From Planctomycetota bacterium (GTDB lineage Bacteria > Planctomycetota > Brocadiia > SM23-32 > JAKLEA01): a stretch of 64,000 nucleotides of DNA. Where the stretch lies: positions 1 to 64,000 of the forward strand of contig JAKLEA010000010.1 of NCBI GenBank assembly GCA_022711755.1. The letters are read 5' to 3'. Each line of letters opens with the position of its first letter. The stretch's first letter is position 1. The notes under the pieces were generated by a model, which was not told where the DNA came from, made no database searches, and was given only the letters and a program-made list of their open reading frames with translations. A program made the position numbers and the translations under genes. Below are positions 18,880 through 28,489 of the stretch, piece after piece.

Positions 18880-18958
18880 GGCGGGAAAGAGCATGATGAT
18901 TGCGCGGCATATCGCGCTCGCGCGCGCATGCGCGGCGCCGTGAGTTTCAGATAAAGCA

Positions 18959-19957
18959 ATGAAGGAAACAGATAACAAGACGGGAGCGCCTGCGGCGGGA
19001 TTTCTTCGCGGCGTCTGGGAGAACGCGGGCATGGCGCTCGTCTTCGCGGCGATGTTCGCGGCGGCGGCGATGTTCGTGCCCTACTTCTTCACAGTGACAA
19101 ACATGAAGGGCCTTGCGCTGTCCGTCTCAATGGTCGGCATGGGCGCCTGCACTATGCTTTTCTGCCTGGCCTGCGGACATTTCGACCTTTCCATCGAGTC
19201 TATTGTCGCGTTCTCCGGAGTGCTGGCGGTCGTGGTCGCAAACGCGCTGTCCGGGAGCATGTCCTCGTTCTCCAGCGTCGCGCTGGGGATGGGCGCAGGC
19301 GTCCTGGCGGGAACTCTTGTCGGCGTGATGAACGGGGTAATTGTCGCGAAGTTCGGCATCAACGCGCTGATTACCACGCTGGCGACGATGCAGATCGTCC
19401 GCGGGATGGCGCTGATAACCTCCGGCGGCAAGGCCGTCGGCATCAGCGATGAGAATTTCTACAGATTGGGGCTGTCCGATCTCCTGGGCGTTCCGACGCC
19501 GGTGCTGATAACGGTCGCATGCTTCGTCATCTTCGGTTTCCTGCTCAACAGGACGACTTTTGGCAGGAACACCCTTGCCATAGGGGGGAACGAGCAGGCG
19601 TCGCGCCTTGCCGGAATCGCGGTGGACAGGACGAAGATCGCCATTTTCGCGATGCAGGGAATGGTCGCCGGATTTGCGGGCGTCGTCCTAGCGTCAAGGC
19701 TCACCAGCGGGCAGCCGAACATAGCGCAGGGCTTCGCGCTGGAGGTGATATCGGCCTGCGTGCTGGGGGGAGTATCGCTGACCGGCGGTGTCGGGACAAT
19801 GCCCGGCGTGATCGTCGGCGTCCTGATCATGGGGATGGTTCAGAACGTGATGAACCTGCTGGCAATCGAGGCGTTCTGGCAGTACGTCGCGCGCGGGGCG
19901 ATACTTCTGTCGGCGGTGCTTTTCGACAGATGGAAGCAGAGGCGCTTCCACAGGTGA
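18959..19957 (+). CDS. Sugar ABC transporter permease (AraH/RbsC-like)
   Basis: A 332-residue permease with about nine hydrophobic segments and the BPD_transp_2 pattern: CGHFDLSIESIVAFSG, GTLVGVMNGVIVAKFGINAL, FGRNTLAIGGNEQASRLAGI and VLGGVSLTGGVGTMPGVIVG. It forms the membrane channel for the sugar delivered by the AraF-like protein. Ten G residues follow directly after the stop codon (19958-19967). The next 120 bp, to the convergent DUF362 gene, show no gene. Confidence 0.92.
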   Translation: MKETDNKTGAPAAGFLRGVWENAGMALVFAAMFAAAAMFVPYFFTVTNMKGLALSVSMVGMGACTMLFCLACGHFDLSIESIVAFSGVLAVVVANALSGSMSSFSSVALGMGAGVLAGTLVGVMNGVIVAKFGINALITTLATMQIVRGMALITSGGKAVGISDENFYRLGLSDLLGVPTPVLITVACFVIFGFLLNRTTFGRNTLAIGGNEQASRLAGIAVDRTKIAIFAMQGMVAGFAGVVLASRLTSGQPNIAQGFALEVISACVLGGVSLTGGVGTMPGVIVGVLIMGMVQNVMNLLAIEAFWQYVARGAILLSAVLFDRWKQRRFHR

Positions 19958-20090
19958 GGGGGGGGGGAGGTAGGGTGGGTTCTCCGAACCCGCGCGGTTC
20001 ATGCAGGGCCGCCCGTTGTCGGCATATACGCTCAGCGCCGACCCTCCGGAATGTTTTTCCACCTTTACGGGTTTGCCGCCGCGCAGCTTG

Positions 20091-21098
20091 CTACATCTCC
20101 ACAATCCGCCAGTCAATCTTCTCCATGTCGTTGGTCCCAAGTCCCATTTCGGCGGCTTTTGCGATATAGAGCGGCTTGCGCCCGGTCATGAAAAGGTCCG
20201 TCTTGTTGCGCTCCTTGCGGGCGGCCTGGACGAGTTCCAGCGCGACGCGGTCCATGGCGACCGGATCGGTCGCGACGATGACGGAATTGCGCAGCCACTG
20301 ATTCTGCGGTTTGCTGGGCATCGGCCCGCCCTCGAATACGCCCTTGAAGGCCGTGCAGATCGAAATCCGCCTCTTCGTCTTCACCGGCTCCATCGAGTTC
20401 ACAACGGGGATGTAGGGATTGCAGTTGTTGTCGTGCATGTTGCTGGGCTGCGCGACGACGGACATACTGTGCGAGAGATTCTTCAACGCGCACGTGACGC
20501 CCGCCCCGCCGTGATCCTTCAGGTCCGGCAGGTTGATGATGCAGTCGGTCTGCTTCGTGATGAAGTTGGTCAGGCGCGTCTTCTTGTCGTGGACCTCGAT
20601 CTCCGGCCCGAAGGTCAGGTCCGGCGCCATGCAGCCCTTCACGTCAACGTCCCTGCCTTCGACGGATGCGATGTTGCCGCGCTGCGCGCCGATGTCCTGC
20701 AGGAACTCCATCATGATCGCGGCGATTGGCGCGTTGGTGCGCATGAAGTCGAAGGAGAGGGAGTTGAACTTCAGCCCGATTTTGTCTTCTGGCGAGACGT
20801 AGCAGCGTAGCGCGTCGGAAACGCTGGTCTTGCCGGTGAAGAGGCAAAGCGCCCTGGCGATCATCTCGCGCATGACGGCGGGATCGGGCTTCTTCTTCTC
20901 TGTCTGCCATTTCGGGTTGACGACCTCGACGACGAGCGATTTCGCGGTCGGCGCGGCGTCCGCGGCCTGGGCGTAAAGCGGAATGCGGAGGGCGCTCATG
21001 ACGGCGGCCGGCCCGCTCAGCAGGCTCCCGGCCCCGGCTGCGGCGGCGCTCTTAATCAGTTGGCGTCTGGAACATCTTCCGTCGGCTGAAAAGGACAT
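20091..21098 (-). CDS. Tat-exported DUF362 domain protein
   Basis: A 335-residue protein with a twin-arginine signal (SRRQLIKSAAAAGAGSLLSG). ATG 21098 follows AGGAGA; an upstream ATG at 21131 has no site. The body contains DCIINLPDLKDHGGAGVTCA and NLSHSM, typical of DUF362 proteins, which are often iron-sulfur or redox related. No CxxCxxC ferredoxin block is seen in this copy. It is probably folded in the cytoplasm and exported to the periplasm. The function is unknown. It is transcribed divergently from the GH78 gene. Confidence 0.82.
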   Translation of the reverse strand: MSFSADGRCSRRQLIKSAAAAGAGSLLSGPAAVMSALRIPLYAQAADAAPTAKSLVVEVVNPKWQTEKKKPDPAVMREMIARALCLFTGKTSVSDALRCYVSPEDKIGLKFNSLSFDFMRTNAPIAAIMMEFLQDIGAQRGNIASVEGRDVDVKGCMAPDLTFGPEIEVHDKKTRLTNFITKQTDCIINLPDLKDHGGAGVTCALKNLSHSMSVVAQPSNMHDNNCNPYIPVVNSMEPVKTKRRISICTAFKGVFEGGPMPSKPQNQWLRNSVIVATDPVAMDRVALELVQAARKERNKTDLFMTGRKPLYIAKAAEMGLGTNDMEKIDWRIVEM

Positions 21099-21281
21099 GG
21101 GTTTCTCCTGAGGATACGCTGAGGCAATCACGTCTTTATAAATTATACCTGCCGCAGAGACGCGGCGTTAGAGAACACTGACGGGCGCAGACCTTGCATA
21201 CCGGCTCGAATCGGTTTGTCTCTTCGATTCCCGGCGAGGCCATGTATAATTCCCCCGTCATTTTCAGAAAGGAGACTACCA

Positions 21282-24200
21282 TTGCTCAACTCGAAATTTC
21301 CGTGCATATCAGTCGCGTTCGCCGTTCTGTCTTCCCTGCCGGCAAGCGCGGAGATAAGGCCCGCGCGCCTTCGCTGCGAATACCGCGTCAATCCCCTCGG
21401 CATTGACGCGCCGGCCCCGCGCCTGACGTGGGCGCTTGAATCCGCCCCCGGCGATTCGGCATCGCGGGAGAAGCCGTCGCGCGCGCAGGTTCAGTCCGCA
21501 TACAGGATCATTGTCGCAAGCTCGCGCGCCGCGCTCGACGTCGGGCGGGCCGACCTCTGGGACTCCGGCAAGGTCGCGTCCGATCAGACCGCGCACGTCG
21601 TCTACGACGGCAAAATACTGCGCTCCGGGATGGAATGCTGGTGGAAGGTCCGCGTCTGGGACGGAGACGGTAACGCCGCGGATTCGGAGCCTGCCGCGTG
21701 GACGATGGGATTGCTTGAGCCGTCGGACTGGACTGCCAAGTGGATCGGCTGCGACGAGGCGGCGGCAAAGGCGCAGAAGCCGCTTCACATGCTGACCGGG
21801 GCGGACCTTGCGGGATGCAAATGGGTCTGGCATCCCGAAGGCGATCCCGTGAAGAACGCGCCGGAAGGAACTCGCTTTTTCCGCAAGGCGATTGAAATCC
21901 CCGGGGGCCGCGTCGTAACCGCGGCCAGGATCGTCATGGCGGCGGACGACAGGTTCGTCCTCTTTCTGAATGGAACCGAGGCGGGGCGCAGCGGAGACGG
22001 GAACGACACGTGGAGCGCGCCGTCCGTTTTCGACATGAAAGGCCGCATAGCGCCCGGACGGAACTGCATCGCCGTGGCGGCGACAACCGTCGGCGGCGGG
22101 CCGGCCGGGCTGATCGGCAAGCTCGTCGTTGAATTCGAGACGGGCGAGCCAATGGTTGAAACGCTGGACGATTCCTGGAAGGTCTCAAGCGCTGAGGCCG
22201 AGGGATGGAAGGGCGCGGAATTCAACGATGAGAAGTGGCGGCCCGCTCGGGTGATCGCAGTCATCGGCGATTCGCCCTGGGGCACGCCGGGCGGATCGGG
22301 GCTTTATCTCCCCCCCCCGCCCCGTCTGCGCCGGGAGTTCACGCTCGACAAGCCCATCCGCAGGGCCGTGCTATACGCCTCCGCCTTCGGCCTTTACAAG
22401 GCGGGCATAAACGGGAAACGCGTCGGAGAGGATTTCTTCACGCCGGGTTGGACGGACTACAAGAAGCGCGTCTACTACAACACGTACGACGTCACCGGCA
22501 TGGTCCGCCAGGGCGGGAACGCGATAGTCGCCACGCTGGCCGACGGATGGTATTGCGGCTACGTCGCGTGGGGCCGCATCCGCAACCGCTTCGGCAGGAA
22601 TCCCCGACTGCGGATGCAGTTGAACATCGAGTTCGAGGACGGCTCGACGCGCGTCATCGCCACGGACGAATCATGGCGCGCCGCGACCGGCCCGCAGCTC
22701 GAGGCCGATTTCCTCATGGGCGAGACCTTCGACGCCACGCTCGAAACGCCGGGATGGGACATGCCCGGCTTCGACGATTCGAAATGGCTTCCCGTCGCAT
22801 GGACGCAGAACGTCACGGCAAAGGTTGAGGCGTATCCCGGCGTCACCGTCCGCAGGACGGGCGAAGTCCCGGCGAAAAAGATCACGTCCCCGGCCAAAGG
22901 CGTTCACATCTTCGACCTGGGTCAGAACTTCGCCGGGTGGGTCAGGCTGAAGGTCAACGGTCCGCGCGGGACAAAGGTGGTCATGCGTTTCGCGGAGGTT
23001 CTGAATCCGGACGGAACCCTTTATGTCACAAACCTTCGCGGGGCGCGGGCGACGGACTATTACATCCTGAATGGCGGCGGCGAGGAGGTCTGGGAGCCGG
23101 ACTTCACCTTCCACGGCTTCCGCTACGTCGAGGTGACCGGCTACCCCGGCGAGCCGGGTCTTGACACGATCACTGGCGTTCGCTGCAACTCGGACGCGGA
23201 GATCACGGGAACTTTCGAATGCTCAAACCCGATGGTCAACCAGCTTTTCAGCAACATTGTCTGGACGCAGCGCGCCAATTACATCGAAGTTCCGACGGAC
23301 TGCCCGCAGCGCGACGAGCGCCTGGGCTGGACCGGCGACGCGCAGGTCTTCATCCGCACGGCCACCTTCACGATGGACGCCGGCGCGTTCTTCACGAAAT
23401 GGCTCGTTGACCTCGAGGACGCGCAGCGCGCCGACGGCTCCTATACCGACGTCGCCCCGGACGTCGGCCTCGGCTCAGGCTCCCCGGCATGGGCTGACGC
23501 GGGAACGATCTGTCCCCATGCCATTCATCTGGCATACGGCGACAAGAAGGTAATACAGCGTCATTACCAGGGAATGAAGCGTTACATCGAGTTCCTGCGC
23601 AGGCGCGGCAAGGACCCGCTCTCCCGCTTCCTGAAACAGCCGACGCTGGGCAACCTGCTCAAGAAAAACATGCACATCCAGCCCGCGGCCGGCTACGGCG
23701 ACTGGCTGTCCATCAAGGCCGACACGCCGAAGGAGGTCCTCGCGACCGCCTATTACGCCAACTCCGCGCGGCTCATGGCTGAAATGGCCCGGGCGCTCGG
23801 CAACGAGGAGGACGCGAAGGAATACGGTGATCTCTTCGACGAGGTCAGGGAGGCGTTCAATCAGGCGTTCGTTTCCGGGGACGGCCGCATCCGGGGTGAA
23901 ACGCAGACGTGTTACCTGATGGCTCTGGACATGGACCTCCTGCCGGAGGACAAGCGCCCGGCTGCCTTTGCGCATCTCGTCGAGGACATTGAGAAGCGCG
24001 ACTGCCATCTCTCCACCGGATTCGTTGGAATCAAGCACCTGCTGCCCGTCCTGACGCGCTACGGGCGCGGCGACTTGGCGCACAGGCTGCTGGCCAACGA
24101 CACGTTCCCCTCATGGGGTTACAGCATCCGCCACGGCGCGACGTCAATCTGGGAGCGGTGGGACGGCTGGACGGAGCACGCCGGATTCCAGGACCCCGGC

Positions 24201-24596
24201 ATGAATTCCTTTGCGCATTACGCCTTCGGCTGCGTCGGGCAGTGGCTGTTCGCGGAGCTTGCGGGGATTGACGCCGATCCGGCGGCCCCCGGCTTCAAGC
24301 GCGTAATCGTCCGTCCCCATCCGGGCGGCGGAATGAAGTTCGCCCACGCAACATACAGGTCCATCCGCGGCGATATCAAGGTCGCCTGGGAATCGAGCGA
24401 CACGCTATTCAAGCTCAACGTCGCGATTCCGCCGAACACGACGGCCGTGGTTCACGTCCCGGCGGGCAGCGACGGGAAGGTCTACGAGGGCGGAGTTCCG
24501 GCGGCGCAGGCAAAGGGCGTCAGGTTCGTGAGGCGGGAGAACGGGATCGCGATCTTTGAGATCGGGAGCGGGGAATACGAGTTCGTCGTAAAATAG
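21282..24596 (+). CDS. Alpha-L-rhamnosidase, GH78 family, secreted
   Basis: A 1104-residue protein started at TTG 21282, which has AAAGGAG nine bases upstream; the upstream ATG has no site and would hide the signal peptide (LNSKFPCISVAFAVLSSLPA). Domains in order: N-terminal rhamnosidase beta-sandwich (about 30-150), carbohydrate-binding beta domains (about 180-560), the (alpha/alpha)6 catalytic barrel (about 620-1000) and a C-terminal beta domain. The catalytic acid cluster is visible in DCPQRDERLGWTGD (D673, E679, D686) and E958 lies in IWERWDGW. It would release terminal L-rhamnose from plant or microbial polysaccharides. A nine-C tract near 22310 encodes a proline run. Confidence 0.93.
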   Translation: MLNSKFPCISVAFAVLSSLPASAEIRPARLRCEYRVNPLGIDAPAPRLTWALESAPGDSASREKPSRAQVQSAYRIIVASSRAALDVGRADLWDSGKVASDQTAHVVYDGKILRSGMECWWKVRVWDGDGNAADSEPAAWTMGLLEPSDWTAKWIGCDEAAAKAQKPLHMLTGADLAGCKWVWHPEGDPVKNAPEGTRFFRKAIEIPGGRVVTAARIVMAADDRFVLFLNGTEAGRSGDGNDTWSAPSVFDMKGRIAPGRNCIAVAATTVGGGPAGLIGKLVVEFETGEPMVETLDDSWKVSSAEAEGWKGAEFNDEKWRPARVIAVIGDSPWGTPGGSGLYLPPPPRLRREFTLDKPIRRAVLYASAFGLYKAGINGKRVGEDFFTPGWTDYKKRVYYNTYDVTGMVRQGGNAIVATLADGWYCGYVAWGRIRNRFGRNPRLRMQLNIEFEDGSTRVIATDESWRAATGPQLEADFLMGETFDATLETPGWDMPGFDDSKWLPVAWTQNVTAKVEAYPGVTVRRTGEVPAKKITSPAKGVHIFDLGQNFAGWVRLKVNGPRGTKVVMRFAEVLNPDGTLYVTNLRGARATDYYILNGGGEEVWEPDFTFHGFRYVEVTGYPGEPGLDTITGVRCNSDAEITGTFECSNPMVNQLFSNIVWTQRANYIEVPTDCPQRDERLGWTGDAQVFIRTATFTMDAGAFFTKWLVDLEDAQRADGSYTDVAPDVGLGSGSPAWADAGTICPHAIHLAYGDKKVIQRHYQGMKRYIEFLRRRGKDPLSRFLKQPTLGNLLKKNMHIQPAAGYGDWLSIKADTPKEVLATAYYANSARLMAEMARALGNEEDAKEYGDLFDEVREAFNQAFVSGDGRIRGETQTCYLMALDMDLLPEDKRPAAFAHLVEDIEKRDCHLSTGFVGIKHLLPVLTRYGRGDLAHRLLANDTFPSWGYSIRHGATSIWERWDGWTEHAGFQDPGMNSFAHYAFGCVGQWLFAELAGIDADPAAPGFKRVIVRPHPGGGMKFAHATYRSIRGDIKVAWESSDTLFKLNVAIPPNTTAVVHVPAGSDGKVYEGGVPAAQAKGVRFVRRENGIAIFEIGSGEYEFVVK

Positions 24597-24622
24597 TCCC
24601 GACGCGGAATCGCCGAAATAAA

Positions 24623-24658
24623 GCGGGGCAGGCCGGAAAAGCCTGCCCCGCATTCTTT
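24623..24658. terminator. Bidirectional terminator between GH78 and yebC
   Basis: A perfect 11-bp stem (GCGGGGCAGGC / GCCTGCCCCGC) with a 7-nt loop is followed by ATTCTTT on the plus strand and by TTTATTTC on the minus strand. It lies between the converging rhamnosidase and yebC genes and can stop both. Confidence 0.8.
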
Positions 24659-24679
24659 GCGTTCCAACCGCGCGGGAAC

Positions 24680-25438
24680 TTATCCCTGCGCTTCATACTC
24701 CGCGACAAGCTCCGGCGGAAGGTTGAAGTTCGACGCGACGCTCTGCACGTCGTCGTGGTCCTCCAGGTCTTCCATGAGGCCCAGAATCTTGCGCCCGTCG
24801 TGGGCGTTCAAATCAACGTAACTGGTCGGATTGAGGGCCAGTTCGGCTGACTCGATCTTGACGCCTTCCTTCGCTTCGATGGCCTTCCTGACGTTCTCGA
24901 AGTCGCTTGTTTCGCAGACGACTTCGTACGTCCCCTCGCGCCCGCTGATGTCATCCGCGCCGGCGTCCAGCGCGATCTCCATGGCCTCGTCTTCGGTCTT
25001 GCCCGGTGCGCTGAAGACGATGACGCCGCGCTTGACGAACTGCCATGACACGCAGCCCGCCGCGCCGAGGTTGCCGCCGTGCTTCTCGAAAATCTTCTTC
25101 AGCTCGGGGTTGGTCCTGTTCTTGTTGTCCGTAAGCGTCTCGATCATGACGGCGGTTCCGCCGGGGCCATAGCCTTCGTAGGTCACGTTCTCGATGACGA
25201 AACCGTCCAACTGCCCGGTTGCCCTCTGGATGACGCGGTCAATCGTGTCCTTGGGCACGTGCACGGCCTTAGCCTTTTCCAGCGCCTGGGCCAGCTTGGC
25301 GTTGATCTTGGGATCGCCGCCGCCCTCTCTGGCGGAGGCCATCACGACCTTGAGAACCTTGCTCCACTCCTTGCCTCTTTTCGCGTCTTTCGAGGCCTTC
25401 TTGTGTTTGATTGTCGCCCAATGCGAATGTCCTGACAT
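24680..25438 (-). CDS. yebC: YebC/PmpR-family regulatory protein
   Basis: A 252-residue protein of standard length with the YebC hallmarks: SGHSHWATIKHKKASKDAKR at the start, GGDPKINAKLAQALEKAKA, YEGYGPGGTAVMIETLTDN and NLGAAGCVSWQF. The family acts as a DNA-binding regulator or, in some branches, a translation factor relieving stalls at proline runs. The window's large proteins contain several proline runs, which would suit that role, but this is inference. It is the last gene of the leftward nusA run, 157 bp after the TPR lipoprotein, so it may have its own promoter. Confidence 0.93.
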   Translation of the reverse strand: MSGHSHWATIKHKKASKDAKRGKEWSKVLKVVMASAREGGGDPKINAKLAQALEKAKAVHVPKDTIDRVIQRATGQLDGFVIENVTYEGYGPGGTAVMIETLTDNKNRTNPELKKIFEKHGGNLGAAGCVSWQFVKRGVIVFSAPGKTEDEAMEIALDAGADDISGREGTYEVVCETSDFENVRKAIEAKEGVKIESAELALNPTSYVDLNAHDGRKILGLMEDLEDHDDVQSVASNFNLPPELVAEYEAQG

Positions 25439-25595
25439 TGCAGCTTGCTCCGTTCTGAATTTGTTCTTTCTTTTTACGTCGGCGCCGGCGGTCCGGCCGG
25501 CGCGATTCAGGCCTTCCCGGATGTTCCCCGCGGACTCCCGGGATGCCCCGTCGGCGAAAGAATATGGTGCTTCAGCGCGTGCCGCCTGTAGCTTT

Positions 25596-27530
25596 TCATT
25601 GCCCGTTGCCTCCTTCAGGAACGGCCTTGCGTATCTTATCCAGAATCGCCTCCTCGGAGAACCCCGGAAGCGGCGTCTCTTGTCCCTTGCGTATCTCCAA
25701 CGCCTTGCGCCAATCGCTCACGGCCTGCGCGGAGTTGCCCAGCTTCATGTGCACGTCGCCGCGATGATCGAAAATCACCGAGTCCTCTATCTTCCCGCAG
25801 GCCGCGTTGAGCAGCTCCAGCGCGCGCGCAACCCTGTCATTCTCGCCCTTTTCCAGGCCCTGCCGGTAGAACACCCACGCCAGGCTGTCCAGGTACGCCG
25901 GATTCTCCGGCTCCGCCTGCAGTGCCTTCCTGACCAGCGACTCGGCCTCGTCAAGGTTCCTGCCCTTCTCCGCATAGAAGTAGCCCAGGTAGTTGTTCGC
26001 CAGCGCAAGATCGGGCTTGATTTTGAGGATTTCGCGGAAGTGCTTTTCCACTCCCTCCCCGTCGTCCGCGCGATAACATGCCTCCCCCAGGGCGTACCTG
26101 ATCTGTATCTGGGCTTCCGGCATCTTGACCGCCGCCAGCCGTTTCTCCACAAGTTGCGCCGCCCCCCCCCCCTTCTCAGCGTCGCGCGACGCCAGGCTCA
26201 GGAGCAGCAGGAGCGCCTCCGGATTCCCGTCCAGCCGGCCCGTCTCGGCCTGTTTCATCAGCTTGCCGAGCGCCAGCGTCCTTTGCTTGAGGGCGTCTTC
26301 GGGCTGCTTGAGCGCGGTGTGGACGTCTTCCAGAATTTTGTTTGGGCGCCAGTCCTCGGGCTGAATCTCGGAATAGCGCGCGAAGAACGGAACGGCCTCC
26401 GCCAGTCGCCCCAGGCTGACGTTGCACAGCCCGCACCTGAAGAGGGCCGGCGGCTGCCGGTCGGTTGTAAGGAGGTATACGCCCAATGCCTGCGCGAAGG
26501 CCTGCCTGGCGTAAAGCTCCTCGCCGATTTCAAGCAGCTTGTTGTCCGGCAGCGGCTCGCTGGAATGGGCGTTGGCCTGAACCTCGGCGGCCAGCTTATC
26601 AAGCGACTCGGCGGCCTTCTCCGGCTTCTTGTCGGCCCTGTAAATGTCGAAGAGCTTCAGCCTGATCCTGATGATCGGCTCGATGTATCGCGTGTTGCTC
26701 AGGATGCGGGCCGCCGCCTCGTAATGCGGCGCGGCCTCCGGCGCGCGCCCTCCGGCGGCAAGCATGTCGGCAAGGGTGACGCGCTCCTGAAGCGTCTCAT
26801 AATCCGGCAGCAGCTCGACCATCCTGCTCAGATCGTCAATGATGCCGTCTTTGTCGCCCTTGCGCTTGTGTATGTCCAGCAGCTTCCGCAGGACCCAGAG
26901 CTTCTCCTGCCCTGATGCGTCTGCTCCGGCTGTATCGCGGGCCTTGACGAGGCATTCCAATGCCTTGTCGTCGTCCCCCTCCTTTATCGCCCGCTCCGCC
27001 AGCATGAGGCTGAGCCTGTAGTCGTCCGGAGATTCCTGCGCGAGCTTGTCGAGGATTTCCCTGGCCTTTTCCGCCCTGTCTGTGCTTTCGTAGCAGAAGG
27101 CCAGCCTCTGGCGGACGAGCAGGTTGCTCGGCGCGAGCCTGAGCGCCTCCTCAAGCTCCGCAGTCGCGGCGTCCCACTTCTTCAGGAGGATGTAATGATA
27201 TCCCGCGGCGTAATGCGCCTCGGCCTGGGCCTTGCGGGCAAGTTCGGCGTCCCGCAGCAACTGCCGGGCAGCGTCCTCCCGCGCGGCTTCCATAAGGGCT
27301 TTCCGGGAGTCCAGCGACGTGTCCCCCGGTCCCGGCGTTTCCGTCTGGGCGATTTCATTCCCCGGGGATGCGTCCGGCGCGGAAGCCGCCCTTGAGACTG
27401 CCGGTGAACCGGACGGCGCGACCGTCGAACATGCCGACGTAAATAAGAGGCATGCCGCTGCGCACGCCGCAAAAACGCGGCCCGGCGACACTGCCCCCCG
27501 ACCAGTCGTTTCCCCGGCCAACAGAATCAT
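25596..27530 (-). CDS. TPR-repeat lipoprotein with a G11 tract
   Basis: A 644-residue protein. The signal sequence ends in TSAC, a lipobox, so it is likely lipid-anchored. A T/P/S-rich linker follows, then tetratricopeptide repeats across most of residues 100-620 (for example AHYAAGYHYILLKKWDAATA and LANNYLGYFYAEKGRNLDEA). TPR lipoproteins scaffold envelope or polysaccharide-export complexes; the partner is unknown. I start at ATG 27530; a TTG three codons upstream is an alternative. At 26162-26172 an 11-G run encodes EKGGGA; slippage there would truncate the protein and make it phase-variable. It follows hisG by about 50 bp. Confidence 0.8.
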   Translation of the reverse strand: MILLAGETTGRGAVSPGRVFAACAAACLLFTSACSTVAPSGSPAVSRAASAPDASPGNEIAQTETPGPGDTSLDSRKALMEAAREDAARQLLRDAELARKAQAEAHYAAGYHYILLKKWDAATAELEEALRLAPSNLLVRQRLAFCYESTDRAEKAREILDKLAQESPDDYRLSLMLAERAIKEGDDDKALECLVKARDTAGADASGQEKLWVLRKLLDIHKRKGDKDGIIDDLSRMVELLPDYETLQERVTLADMLAAGGRAPEAAPHYEAAARILSNTRYIEPIIRIRLKLFDIYRADKKPEKAAESLDKLAAEVQANAHSSEPLPDNKLLEIGEELYARQAFAQALGVYLLTTDRQPPALFRCGLCNVSLGRLAEAVPFFARYSEIQPEDWRPNKILEDVHTALKQPEDALKQRTLALGKLMKQAETGRLDGNPEALLLLLSLASRDAEKGGGAAQLVEKRLAAVKMPEAQIQIRYALGEACYRADDGEGVEKHFREILKIKPDLALANNYLGYFYAEKGRNLDEAESLVRKALQAEPENPAYLDSLAWVFYRQGLEKGENDRVARALELLNAACGKIEDSVIFDHRGDVHMKLGNSAQAVSDWRKALEIRKGQETPLPGFSEEAILDKIRKAVPEGGNGQ

Positions 27531-27579
27531 ATTATTCAATTATCCCGTCAAAACCAGCGGTAGTCAACGCCGCCGGGAC

Positions 27580-28452
27580 TCATAGCACCACCTTGTTGAG
27601 CGGGAACTCGATTATCCCTTCGGCCCCGCGCCTTTTCAGCAGCGGGATCAGAGACCGCGCCTGTTTCTCGTCCAGCACGGTCTCCACCGCGTAACCGCCG
27701 TCCCCCGAAAGCGTGGATACCGTCGGCTGTCTCAAAGCGGGCAGTATTTCGACGACGGACTTGAGTTGCGCGGCCGGGACGTTCATTTTCAACCCCACCT
27801 TGCGCCGGCCCACCATTGCGCCCTCAAGCAGCATGCGAAGGTTCTCGATCTTCTCCCTCTTCCATGCGTCTTTCCACGATTCCTCGTTGGCTATCAGCAC
27901 AGTCATGGATTCCATCACGACGTCCACTATGCGCAGCTTGTGCGCCTTGATCGTCGAGCCGGTTTCCGTCAGCTCCACTATCGCGTCAACAAGGTCCGGC
28001 GCCTTGGCCTCTGTCGCGCCGTGGGAGAACTCCACCTCGGCGTCCACTCCGTTGCGGCAGAGATACTCCCGTGTGACGTTCACAAGTTCCGTGGCGATGC
28101 GCTTGCCCTCGAGGTCCCGGACTGATTCCACAGGGGAGTTTTCCGGCACGGCCAGAACCCAGCGGATCGGCGCCAGCGACTGCTTGGCGTATTCCAGCGC
28201 GCAAACCTCCTGCACGCCGGAGTTGTTCTCCAGCACCCAGTCCCTGCCGGTAAGCCCGGCGTCCGCTATGCCAAGCTCGACGAAGCGGGACATGTCCTGA
28301 GGCCTGATGAGGCGAAGTTCCAACTCGGGATCGTCAACGGTCGGGTAATAGGAGCGGCGCGATATCTGCACCATCCATCCCGCCTTGGCCATGACCTCCA
28401 CGGTTGCGTCCTGCAGGCTTCCCTTCGGTATGCCGAGTTTCAGAATACTCAC
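27580..28452 (-). CDS. hisG: ATP phosphoribosyltransferase HisG, long form
   Basis: A 290-residue HisG of the long, self-contained type (no HisZ needed). The N-terminal LKLGIPKGSLQDATVEVMAKAG binds substrate, and ADAGLTGRDWVLE, KRIATELVNVTREYL and ATEAKAPDLVDAIVELTETG are conserved. The C-terminal 80 residues form the ACT-like regulatory domain where histidine inhibits. It makes phosphoribosyl-ATP, the first step of histidine synthesis. The start is GTG 28452 with AGGAA upstream. It is isolated from other his genes and sits in the nusA run. Confidence 0.95.
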   Translation of the reverse strand: MSILKLGIPKGSLQDATVEVMAKAGWMVQISRRSYYPTVDDPELELRLIRPQDMSRFVELGIADAGLTGRDWVLENNSGVQEVCALEYAKQSLAPIRWVLAVPENSPVESVRDLEGKRIATELVNVTREYLCRNGVDAEVEFSHGATEAKAPDLVDAIVELTETGSTIKAHKLRIVDVVMESMTVLIANEESWKDAWKREKIENLRMLLEGAMVGRRKVGLKMNVPAAQLKSVVEILPALRQPTVSTLSGDGGYAVETVLDEKQARSLIPLLKRRGAEGIIEFPLNKVVL

Positions 28453-28489
28453 TTCCTGCGTTTTCCTTCCTTGCTGCGCGCTGCGGTTG

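Noticed and set aside
25194..26915. 573-codon plus-strand frame opposite yebC and the TPR gene
   Set aside because: It crosses two well-supported minus-strand genes and has no domain.
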